64,000 nt of DNA from Marinibaculum sp040216765 (GTDB lineage Bacteria; Pseudomonadota; Alphaproteobacteria; Ferrovibrionales; Ferrovibrionaceae). A model generated the notes under the pieces. The model saw nothing but the letters and a program-made list of their open reading frames with translations. It did not search any database and was not told the DNA's origin. The translations under genes were made by a program, and so were the position numbers. This document shows, piece after piece, positions 55,514-63,105 of this stretch (position 1 is the stretch's first letter; every line of letters starts with the position of its first letter). Location of the stretch: contig JAVJON010000029.1 in the NCBI GenBank assembly GCA_040216765.1, positions 124,001-188,000 of the forward strand, in the 5' to 3' direction.

Positions 55514-56476
55514 ATGGCGATGCAGAGCGCCGCGCGGCCGGCCGGGCCGCATCTGGGCTGGTGGGGGCCGGAGACCGGCTTCACCGTGTCCCTTCGCGAG
55601 CTGGTGGCGCTGGACGGCTGGACCGCCGGCCTGCGCCTGCCGCCGGTGCGCCGGGTGCGCAGCCAGCAGGCGGGCGGCTACCGCTCGCCGTTCCGCGGCC
55701 GCGGCATGGAGTTCGCCGAGGTCCGCGCCTATGTGCCCGGCGACGATGTCCGCAGCATCGACTGGAAGGTGACCGCGCGCCGCGGCCGCACCCATACCAA
55801 GCTGTTCCACGAGGAGCGCGACCGCCCGGTGCTGGTCTTCGCCGACCTGCGGCCGGCGATGCGCTTCGGCAGCCAGCTGGCCTTCAAGTCGGTGGCGGCC
55901 GCCCGGCTTGCCGCGCTGGCGGGCTGGGTGGCGCTGGGCCAGGGCGACCGGATCGGCGGCCTGGTGGTCGACGGCAGCGGCCATCGCGAGCTGCCGCCGC
56001 GGCGCGATCGCAGGCAGCTGTTGCGCCTGCTGCATGCCCTGGCGGCGGGCACCGCGGACCCGGGCAAGGCCGGCGAGCCGCTGCACCGGGCGCTGCGCCG
56101 CCTGCGGCGGGTGGCGCGGCCGGGCAGCCTGGTCCTGCTGCTCAGCGATTTCCACGACCTGGATGCCGCGGCGCGCGACGAGCTGGTGCGCCTGGGCCGC
56201 CATGCCGAGGGCATCGCCTTCCTGGTGCACGACCCGCTGGAGGCGGCGGCGCCGCGTCCCGGCCGCTACCGGGTCACCGACGGCCAGGGCGGCCTCGCCG
56301 TGCTGCGCGCCGACGATGCGCGCTGGCGGCGCGGTTTCGAGGCCCTGTTCGCCGAGCGCAGGCAGGCCCTGGCGGATGCCTGCCGCAGCGGCGGCCTGCA
56401 CCTGGCCGAGCTTTCCACCGCCGACGACCCGGTGCAGGTGCTGGCCGGGCGCAACCAAACGGGGAGGCTGTCATGA
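55514..56476 (+). CDS. DUF58 domain protein of the bat operon
   Basis: The 320-residue protein has the DUF58 core RGRGMEFAEVRAYVPGDDVR followed by SIDWKVTARRGRTHTKLF and HEERDRPVLVFADLR, the last part being a VWA-like strand. It begins 5 bp after moxR and ends in an ATGA overlap with the next gene. DUF58 proteins always accompany MoxR and VWA proteins; their molecular role is not established. Confidence 0.9.
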   Translation: MAMQSAARPAGPHLGWWGPETGFTVSLRELVALDGWTAGLRLPPVRRVRSQQAGGYRSPFRGRGMEFAEVRAYVPGDDVRSIDWKVTARRGRTHTKLFHEERDRPVLVFADLRPAMRFGSQLAFKSVAAARLAALAGWVALGQGDRIGGLVVDGSGHRELPPRRDRRQLLRLLHALAAGTADPGKAGEPLHRALRRLRRVARPGSLVLLLSDFHDLDAAARDELVRLGRHAEGIAFLVHDPLEAAAPRPGRYRVTDGQGGLAVLRADDARWRRGFEALFAERRQALADACRSGGLHLAELSTADDPVQVLAGRNQTGRLS

Positions 56477-57009
56477 CATCGCCCCAGAGAGTCCAGCAGA
56501 CCGTCCAGGATCCCGCATTGCAGGAGACCCTGGCCCGACTGCGCGACATCCACCTGCCCGACGCGGTATCGGCCTGGCCGCCGGCACCGGGCTGGTGGCT
56601 GCTGGGCGGCGTCCTGCTGCTGGGCAGCGGTGCCGGGCTCTATCTCTGGCAGCGCCGGCGCAACGGCCGCAGGGCCCAGGCGCTGCGCCTGCTGGACGGG
56701 CTGGCGGCGGCGCATGACGCCGGCCGCCTGCCGGCCCAGGGCCTGGCGGCGTCGGTCGCGGAACTGCTGCGGCGGGTGGCGATCGCGCGCTTCGGGCGCG
56801 GCACCGCGGCGCGGCTGCACGGCCAGGCCTGGATCGACTTCCTGAACCGGGCCGGCGGCGACCGGGCGGCGGAGCCGCTGTTCGCCGGGCCGGTCGCGGC
56901 CGCGGTCGCGCAGGGTCCCTATGCGCCGGCCCCCCATTCGCCCGACCGGGCGGCGGAGCCGCAGGCCCTGCTGGACGCCGCGCGGCGCTGGCTGCGGCGG
57001 CACGGCTGA
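56473..57009 (+). CDS. DUF4381 family membrane protein
   Basis: The 178-residue protein reads LARLRDIHLPDAVSAWPPAP, then one transmembrane helix (GWWLLGGVLLLGSGAGLYLW) and a cytoplasmic helical part with SVAELLRRVAIARFGRGTAA and LHGQAWIDFLNRAGG. DUF4381 is a standard bat-operon member, probably a membrane adaptor for the VWA proteins. The start is coupled to the DUF58 stop. Confidence 0.9.
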   Translation: MTSPQRVQQTVQDPALQETLARLRDIHLPDAVSAWPPAPGWWLLGGVLLLGSGAGLYLWQRRRNGRRAQALRLLDGLAAAHDAGRLPAQGLAASVAELLRRVAIARFGRGTAARLHGQAWIDFLNRAGGDRAAEPLFAGPVAAAVAQGPYAPAPHSPDRAAEPQALLDAARRWLRRHG

Positions 57010-57021
57010 ACGGAGGGCGAG

Positions 57022-58101
57022 GTGGAGAGCTTCGACATGAACGGCATCGACTGGCAGGGCATCGCCCTGCTCTGGCCCTGGATGCTGGCGCTGCTGCCGG
57101 TCCCGCTGCTGCTCCGGCTGATCTGGCGGCCGGCACGGGAGCCCCGCGACGGCGCCCTCGCGGTGCCCTTCTTCGGCGCGCTGGCCGGCCTGCCGGGCAG
57201 CGGCTCCGGCGGCGGGCCGGGGCCGGCGCGGCGGCTGACCCTGCTGGGCCTGATGACCCTGGCCTGGATCGCCTTGGTGCTTGCCGCGGCGCGGCCGCAA
57301 TGGATGGGCGAGCCCGTGGCGCTGCCGACCGCGGGACGCGACCTGATGATGGCGGTCGACGTTTCCGGCAGCATGGAGATCGCCGACATGCAGTTCCGCC
57401 GGGACGGCCCGTCGTTGGACCGCCTGACCGCGGTGAAGCTGGTCGGCGGCGACTTCCTCGAACGCCGTGGCGGCGACCGGCTCGGCCTGGTGCTGTTCGG
57501 CAGCCGCGCCTACCTGCAGACGCCGCTGACCGCCGACCGGCAGACGGTGAACGCGATGCTGCGCGAGTCCGAGATCGGCCTGGCGGGCACCGAGACCGCG
57601 CTGGGCGATGCGATCGGGCTGGCGGTAAAGCATCTGAAGGACCGGCCGGCGGAGTCCCGCGTGCTGGTGCTGCTGACCGACGGGGTGAACACCGCCGGCG
57701 CGCTGCAGCCGGAGCAGGCGGCGGCGCTGGCCCGCGACCATGGCATCCGCATCCACACGATCGGCATCGGCTCCGACCGGGCCGTGGTGCAGACCCCGAT
57801 GGGGCCGCGCCGGCTGGCGCCCGACAGCCAGCTGGACGAGGCGATGCTGCGGCGTATCGCCGAGGCCACCGGCGGCGCCTATTTCCGGGCCCGCGACGCG
57901 GCCGGCCTGGCGGAGATCTATGGCCGCATCGACGCGCTGGAGCCGACCGAGGGCGATCCTGCGACCCTGCGGCCGACCCGTGCCCTGTTCGCCTGGCCGC
58001 TCGGCCTGGCCCTGCTGCTCTCCGCCGGCGTGGCGGTAGTGCATCTGGGGCGGGGCGGCCTGGCGGGCGGCCTGGGCGCCGGCCCCCGCATGCAAGCCTG
58101 A
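57022..58101 (+). CDS. batA: VWA-domain membrane protein, BatA-like
   Basis: The 359-residue protein has two N-terminal helices, a VWA domain and a C-terminal helix. The MIDAS motif is intact: MMAVDVSGSMEI (DxSxS), the Thr in GTETALGD, and VLLTDGVNTAG. The start is GTG at 57022 after GGAGGGCGAG; an ATG at 57037 is nearly as good. It presumably presents a metal-dependent protein-binding site to the periplasm, remodelled by MoxR. Confidence 0.9.
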   Translation: MESFDMNGIDWQGIALLWPWMLALLPVPLLLRLIWRPAREPRDGALAVPFFGALAGLPGSGSGGGPGPARRLTLLGLMTLAWIALVLAAARPQWMGEPVALPTAGRDLMMAVDVSGSMEIADMQFRRDGPSLDRLTAVKLVGGDFLERRGGDRLGLVLFGSRAYLQTPLTADRQTVNAMLRESEIGLAGTETALGDAIGLAVKHLKDRPAESRVLVLLTDGVNTAGALQPEQAAALARDHGIRIHTIGIGSDRAVVQTPMGPRRLAPDSQLDEAMLRRIAEATGGAYFRARDAAGLAEIYGRIDALEPTEGDPATLRPTRALFAWPLGLALLLSAGVAVVHLGRGGLAGGLGAGPRMQA

Positions 58102-58114
58102 AGGGGAATCGGAG

Positions 58115-60079
58115 ATGATGCTGGACACCTTCCACCTGCTGCGCCCCTGGTGGCTTCTCGCGCTGCTGCCGCTCGCCCTGCTGGTCTGGCGGCTGGCGGC
58201 GCTGCGCAGCGGCGATGCGGCCTGGCGCCGGGTCATGGATGCGCGCTTCCTGCGCCGCCTGATGCCGGAGGCCGGCGGACGCCCGCGGCGCTGGCCGCTG
58301 GCGCTGCTGGCCGCCGGCTGGCTGGCCGGCAGCCTCGCCCTGGCCGGCCCGGCCTGGGAGCGGCTGCCGCAGCCCGCCTTCCGGGAACAGACGCCGCTGG
58401 TGCTGGCGCTGGCCATGACGCCGTCGATGCAGGCGCCCGACCTGGCGCCGGACCGGCTGGCGCGGGCGCGGTTCGAGCTGCGCGACATGCTGGCGCTGCG
58501 CGACGAGGGGCGCACCGGCCTGCTGATCTACGCCGACGAGCCCTTCACCGTCGCCCCGCTGACCGACGATGCGCGGGTGATCGATGCCCAGGTGCCGGTG
58601 CTGAAGGCGGACCTGATGCCGGGCCGTGGCGACCGCCCCGACCGGGCGATCGCGGAGGCGGTCGCGCTGCTGAAACAGGCCGGCGCGCCGGGCGGCGGCA
58701 TCGTCCTGCTTGCCGATGGTGCGGGCACGCAGCCGCAGGCGGCGATCGACGCGGCGGCCGCCGCGCGGGGCGCGGGCTATCCGGTCTCCGTCCTGGCGAT
58801 GCTGCCGCCCGAAGCGGAGGTGCCGCAGGCCCTGGGCGACCTGGCCGCCGCCGGCGGCGGTGCCCTGGTGCGGACCGCGCCGGGCGACAGCGACATCGCG
58901 ACCCTGCTCGCGCCCCATGCCGCCAACCGGCCGGGCGCCGGGCAGGCGGAGCTGACCGACCGGCAGGCCGATGCCTGGCTGGACGAGGGGATCTGGCTGC
59001 TGCTGCTGCCGCTGCTGCTGGCGCCGCTGGCCTTCCGCCGCGGCGTGGTGGCAGTGCTGCCGCCGGCCGGCCTCGCCGCCGCACTGCTGCTGGCACAGCC
59101 GGGCCCGGCGGCGGCGGGCACCGGGAGCGACCCCGGGATCTGGGCCGATCTCTGGGCGCGTGCGGACCAGCAGGGTGCCATGGCCCTCGAGGCCGGGGAC
59201 CCGGCCGCCGCGGCCCGCCTGTTCGCCGATCCCGCCTGGCAGGCCACGGCGCAGTACCGGGCTGGCGCCTACGAGGCGGCCGCCGCCGCGCTGGCGGGCG
59301 AGGCGGGTGCAACGGCGGCCTATAACCGTGGCAATGCCCTGGCCCAGGCCGCGCGCATCGAGGAGGCGATCGCGGCCTACGACGCGGCTCTCGCCGCGAT
59401 GCCCGGCCATGCGGATGCGCAGCACAACCGCGACCTGCTGCAGGATCTGCTCGACCGGCAGCAGGAGCAGCAGCAGGACCGGCAGCAGTCCGACGGCCAG
59501 CAAGCCAACCAGCAGCAGGCCGATCAGGAGCAGTCCGGCCAGGAAAGCTCCGACCAGCAGCAATCCGGCCAGCAGCAATCCGGCCAGGAGCAGTCCGGGC
59601 AGGAGAGCTCCGGCCATGAGAGCTCCGGCCAGGAGAGCTCCGGCCAGGAGCAGTCGGCGCAGGAGCAGTCCGGTCAGGAGCAGTCCGGTCAGGAACAGTC
59701 CGGCCAGGAACAGGCAGGCCAGGAGCAATCCGGGCAGGCGCAGTCCGGACAGGAACAAGCCGCGCAGGAACAGGCCGGGCAGGAACAGGCCGGACAGGAA
59801 CAGGCGGGCCAGGAGCAGGGCGAAGCCCAGGCTGCGGCCGAGGCCCAGGAGGGCGAGGCCCTGGGCGACCGGATCGACCGGGCGATGGAGGCCCTGCTGC
59901 GGCCCGGCGATGACGCGGCCGAGCCGGGTACCGCCGTGCAGGTCGACCTGCCCGGCCGGATGACGGAACAGGACCAGGCGGCAGAACAGTGGCTGGCCCG
60001 GGTGAAGGACGATCCCGGTGCCCTGCTGCGGGAGAAGCTGCGCCGCAAATATCTGGAGAACCGCTATGGCAGCCGTTGA
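58115..60079 (+). CDS. batB: BatB/BatC-like VWA-TPR protein with a long Gln/Ser/Gly/Glu repeat
   Basis: The 654-residue protein has, in order, two N-terminal helices, a VWA domain whose first MIDAS motif is degenerate (VLALAMTPSMQAPD instead of DxSxS), and a membrane region near residues 290-330. TPR repeats follow at about 390-440 (AAYNRGNALAQAARIEEAIA). Residues about 447-575 are an extremely biased tract built on QSGQE/QAGQE units, followed by an acidic stretch and the conserved AEQWLARVKDDPGALLREKL tail. BatC-type TPR fusions are known; the length and regularity of the repeat are not usual. It overlaps batD by 14 bp. Confidence 0.88.
   Translation: MMLDTFHLLRPWWLLALLPLALLVWRLAALRSGDAAWRRVMDARFLRRLMPEAGGRPRRWPLALLAAGWLAGSLALAGPAWERLPQPAFREQTPLVLALAMTPSMQAPDLAPDRLARARFELRDMLALRDEGRTGLLIYADEPFTVAPLTDDARVIDAQVPVLKADLMPGRGDRPDRAIAEAVALLKQAGAPGGGIVLLADGAGTQPQAAIDAAAAARGAGYPVSVLAMLPPEAEVPQALGDLAAAGGGALVRTAPGDSDIATLLAPHAANRPGAGQAELTDRQADAWLDEGIWLLLLPLLLAPLAFRRGVVAVLPPAGLAAALLLAQPGPAAAGTGSDPGIWADLWARADQQGAMALEAGDPAAAARLFADPAWQATAQYRAGAYEAAAAALAGEAGATAAYNRGNALAQAARIEEAIAAYDAALAAMPGHADAQHNRDLLQDLLDRQQEQQQDRQQSDGQQANQQQADQEQSGQESSDQQQSGQQQSGQEQSGQESSGHESSGQESSGQEQSAQEQSGQEQSGQEQSGQEQAGQEQSGQAQSGQEQAAQEQAGQEQAGQEQAGQEQGEAQAAAEAQEGEALGDRIDRAMEALLRPGDDAAEPGTAVQVDLPGRMTEQDQAAEQWLARVKDDPGALLREKLRRKYLENRYGSR
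59455..59840 (+). repeat. In-frame minisatellite encoding QSGQE-type pentapeptides
   Basis: Codons for Gln, Ser/Ala, Gly, Gln, Glu repeat about 25 times with small variations (CAGTCCGGCCAGGAG and close relatives). Copies at 59570-59720 are nearly identical at the DNA level, so unit number is likely to vary by slippage or recombination without breaking the frame, since each unit is 15 bp. Confidence 0.85.
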
Positions 60080-62048
60080 CCATCGGACGAAACGGGTGGG
60101 CGTTGCGAACCGCGGGCTGCGCCGCCATGCCATCGGGGCGGCCGCGTCCGCCGGCCTTCTGGCGCTGGCATCCGCACCGGCGCTGGCCGACAGCCTGGAG
60201 GCCGCCCTGTCGCGGCCCGAAGTCCGCCTGGGCGAGACCGTCGACCTGCTGCTGCGCTATCGCCCGGACGAGGGCGCCGGCCTGCCCGGCACGCCCGACC
60301 TTGCCGCCCTGGAGCCGGACTTCCAGGTGCTGGACCGCCGCCAGTCGCAGCGCACCACGATCGTCAACGGGCAACGCGACGCCAGCCTGGACTGGGTGAT
60401 CACCCTGGCCCCGCGCCGTGCGGGCGCGGCCGCGATCCCGGCCCTGGCGGTGGGCGATGCCCGCAGCCGGCCGCTCGACCTGCAGGTCGCCGCGGCGCAG
60501 ACCCCGGCCGGGGCGGCGGCCGATGACCGGCTGCCGGCCCTGTTCCTGGAAACCGAGGTCGATCGCAGCGATCCCTATGTGCAGGGCCAGGCGGTGCTGA
60601 CGGCACGGATCTACGATGCCGCCGGCATCACCTCGGCCGCCCTGACGGACCCGCAGGTCCCCGGCGCCGTGGTGGAACGGCTGGGCGAGGACCGGGCGCA
60701 CCGGGAGCAGCGCGGCGGCCGCGACTATCGGGTGATCGAGCGCCGCTTCGGGATCTTCCCACAGGCCTCCGGCCCGCTCGAGATCCCGCCCCTGCAACTG
60801 GAAGCGCAGCTGCCGGCGGAGCCCGGCGCGGCGGGCGGCTTCGGCGGCGGCTTCGGGCGGCCCGGCTTCCCCTCCTCCAGCTTCCCCTCCTCCGGCTTTT
60901 TCGGGGGCGGGACGGACCCCTTCGCGGAGATGTTCGCCCGCATGCGCCAGCAGGGCTTCGGCGCCGGCTTCGGCGACCCCTTCGCGGAGATGTTCGGTCG
61001 CCGGGTGCGGGTCCTGTCGCAGCCGCTGACCCTGGAGGTGCGGGAACAGCCCGCCAGCGCCACCGGCGACTGGTGGCTGCCGGCGGAGGAGGTGCAGCTG
61101 GTCGAGGACTGGAGCAGCGACAGCTTCCGCGTGGGCGAGCCGGCGACCCGGACGATCACCCTGCTGGCCAGGGGCCTGACCGGCGCGCAGCTGCCGGACC
61201 TGCCGCTGCCGGATGCCCCCGGCGTGAAGCAGTATGTCGAGGATACCGGGCGGCAGACGGTGGCCCGCGGCGGCAACGCGCTGACCGCCCGGCAGATGCA
61301 GGTCTCGGTGATCCCGACAGAGGCGGGGCAGGTCCGGCTGCCGGAGATCCGGGTGACCTGGTGGGATGTCGTGGCGGAGCAGGAGCGCGTCGCGGTCCTG
61401 CCGGCGCGCAGCCTGACGGTGGCAGCGGCAGCCGGCGGCCAGGCCGTGCCGGCAGCCGCGGCTCCGGCCGCGGCCCCGGTTGCGGCCCCGGTTGCGGCAT
61501 CGCCCGGCCGGGCCGATCCTGACGCGGCCGCTGACGGCCGGCCGCCGGCATCCTGGCTGCGGGACCCGCGGCTCCGGGGCGCGGCCGTCGCCGGTCTGTT
61601 GCTGCTCGCGGCGGGCGGTGCTGCGCTGCTGCGCCGGCACCGGCGCCGGGTCGCCGGCACCGTCCGCGCCACCGGGCCGGGGACCGAGCGGGCGGCGCTG
61701 CGTGCCGCCGAGGAGGCCCTGGCCGGCGCCTGCCGCGCCGGCGACGGTGCCGCCGCGCTCGACGCGCTTGCCCGCTGGGGCCGGCTGCGCTGGCCGGCAA
61801 CGCCGCCGCGCAGTGCCCGGGCCGTTGCCGACCGCCTGCAATCGGCCGCCCTGCGCCAGGCGGTGCAGGCCCTGTCGGCGTCGGTCTATGGCGGCGGGGC
61901 CGCCTCGGAACCCGGCGGAGGGGCCGCCGCCGCTCTGCTGACCGCCTTCCGGGATGCCCGGCGCCTGGCGGTGCCCGCGGCAAAGCGCAGGGCGGCGGTG
62001 CCGCCGCTCTACCCGGCGGCCGGCGCCCGGCCCGCGCCGACGGCCTGA
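60066..62048 (+). CDS. batD: BatD-like exported protein
   Basis: The 660-residue protein has a signal peptide (HAIGAAASAGLLALASAPALA) and BatD-type beta-sandwich repeats (GETVDLLLRYRPDEGAGLPG, then DFQVLDRRQSQRTTIVNGQR; a second set near residue 170). There is a Phe/Gly/Ser-rich insert near residues 255-320 in which DPFAEMF occurs twice, and a late transmembrane helix (AAVAGLLLLAAGGAALLRRH) followed by a cytoplasmic tail. BatD completes the aerotolerance complex with BatA/BatB at the inner membrane. The start is within the batB end. Confidence 0.9.
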   Translation: MAAVDHRTKRVGVANRGLRRHAIGAAASAGLLALASAPALADSLEAALSRPEVRLGETVDLLLRYRPDEGAGLPGTPDLAALEPDFQVLDRRQSQRTTIVNGQRDASLDWVITLAPRRAGAAAIPALAVGDARSRPLDLQVAAAQTPAGAAADDRLPALFLETEVDRSDPYVQGQAVLTARIYDAAGITSAALTDPQVPGAVVERLGEDRAHREQRGGRDYRVIERRFGIFPQASGPLEIPPLQLEAQLPAEPGAAGGFGGGFGRPGFPSSSFPSSGFFGGGTDPFAEMFARMRQQGFGAGFGDPFAEMFGRRVRVLSQPLTLEVREQPASATGDWWLPAEEVQLVEDWSSDSFRVGEPATRTITLLARGLTGAQLPDLPLPDAPGVKQYVEDTGRQTVARGGNALTARQMQVSVIPTEAGQVRLPEIRVTWWDVVAEQERVAVLPARSLTVAAAAGGQAVPAAAAPAAAPVAAPVAASPGRADPDAAADGRPPASWLRDPRLRGAAVAGLLLLAAGGAALLRRHRRRVAGTVRATGPGTERAALRAAEEALAGACRAGDGAAALDALARWGRLRWPATPPRSARAVADRLQSAALRQAVQALSASVYGGGAASEPGGGAAAALLTAFRDARRLAVPAAKRRAAVPPLYPAAGARPAPTA

Positions 62049-62149
62049 GCCGCGGCCTCCAGGGCAAGGCGGCGCAGCACGGCCTCGTCCGGGGCGGCGA
62101 CCGGCCAGCCGTCGCCCAGGTTTTGCGGTGGCCCGATCTGGTCCGTCAC
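62009..62149 (-). pseudogene. Possible N-terminal remnant of a serine hydrolase gene
   Basis: A GTG at 62149, five bases after CAGGATTCC and 25 bp downstream of the aldo/keto reductase stop, opens 46 codons. They include QIGPPQNLGDGWPVAAPDEA, reminiscent of the start of beta-lactamase-like serine hydrolases (DGWPVA-P-E-GLD), then run into the 3' end of batD and stop. No SxxK or later motif follows. I infer the 5' end of a gene whose rest was lost at the junction with the bat operon. Confidence 0.3.
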
Positions 62150-62173
62150 GGAATCCTGGCCCGCCGTGCCGCA

Positions 62174-63019
62174 CTACAGCATGGCGAGCGGCTTCTTCCG
62201 GCTGGGCGGCGGGAAGATGCGGTCCAGGTTCGCGGCCTCCTGGCGCGAGAAGCGGATCGCCGAGGCCTGGCGGTTCTCCGCCACATGGGCGGGGTCCGCG
62301 GCCTTCGGGATGACGATCGTGCCGGGCTGGCGCAGCGCCCAGCCGACCGCCAGCTGCACCGGCGTCACCCGGTGCTGCCGGGCGGCATGATGCAGGCCGG
62401 GATTGTGCAGCAGGCGCCCATGGGCGATCGGCGAATAGGCCATCACCGGCAGGCCCTGCGCCTGGCAGCGCGGCAGCAGGTCGAACTCGATGCCGCGGTG
62501 CAGCAGGCTGTACAGCACCTGGTTGGCGGACGGCGGCACCGGCGGGGCCAGTGCCTCCAGGTCGTCCAGGTCGTCCATGTCGAAATTGCTGACCCCCCAA
62601 TGGCGGATCTTGCCCGACCGGTGCAGCGCCAGCAGCCCCTCCAGGGTCTCCGCCAGCGCGTTCGCGCCGCGCCAGTGCAGCAGGTAGAGGTCCAGGCGGT
62701 CGGTGCCCAGCCGCTTCAGGCTGCGTTCGCAGGCGGCGATGGTGCCGTCGCGGTCGGCATGCTCCGGCAGCACCTTGCTGACCAGGAAGACTGCATCGCG
62801 GCGCCCGGCAACGGCCTCGGCCACCACCTCCTCGGCGCCGCCATCGGCGTACATCTCCGCGGTGTCGATCAGGGTCATGCCCAGCTCGATGCCGGCCTGC
62901 AGGGCGGCGACCTCCGCGGCGCGGCGGGCCGGATCCTCGCCCATGCCCCAGCTGCCCTGGCCGAGCGCCGGCACCTGTTCGCCGTTCGGCAGGGTCACGG
63001 TCTGAAGGGCGTTCGACAT
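62174..63019 (-). CDS. Aldo/keto reductase
   Basis: The 281-residue AKR has the catalytic tetrad context: Asp/Tyr in LIDTAEMYADGGAEEVVAEA (D and Y), Lys in VFLVSKVLPEHA, and His in DLYLLHWRG. GVSNFDMDDL, SPIAHGRLL and IVIPKAADPAHVAEN complete the NADPH-binding barrel. It belongs to the 2,5-diketo-gluconate-reductase-like group. An 86-bp gap separates it from the MFS gene upstream, so they could be co-transcribed. Confidence 0.9.
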   Translation of the reverse strand: MSNALQTVTLPNGEQVPALGQGSWGMGEDPARRAAEVAALQAGIELGMTLIDTAEMYADGGAEEVVAEAVAGRRDAVFLVSKVLPEHADRDGTIAACERSLKRLGTDRLDLYLLHWRGANALAETLEGLLALHRSGKIRHWGVSNFDMDDLDDLEALAPPVPPSANQVLYSLLHRGIEFDLLPRCQAQGLPVMAYSPIAHGRLLHNPGLHHAARQHRVTPVQLAVGWALRQPGTIVIPKAADPAHVAENRQASAIRFSRQEAANLDRIFPPPSRKKPLAML

Positions 63020-63105
63020 GGCCGCTCCCCCTGGCAGGGCTGGACTCGCTGATTCGGGCCGCGGCACCAGTCTAGCGCAACCGCCGGGATCGGCCAGCGG
63101 GGCGG

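Noticed and set aside
59455..59840. Intergenic or CRISPR-like repeat
   Set aside because: The 15-bp repeats are in frame within the batB-like gene and encode a regular pentapeptide, so this is a coding minisatellite.
58545..62600. A very long minus-strand open frame across the bat genes
   Set aside because: The sense strand encodes recognisable batB/batD proteins with signal peptide and TPR motifs; the antisense product is Arg/Pro-rich noise.
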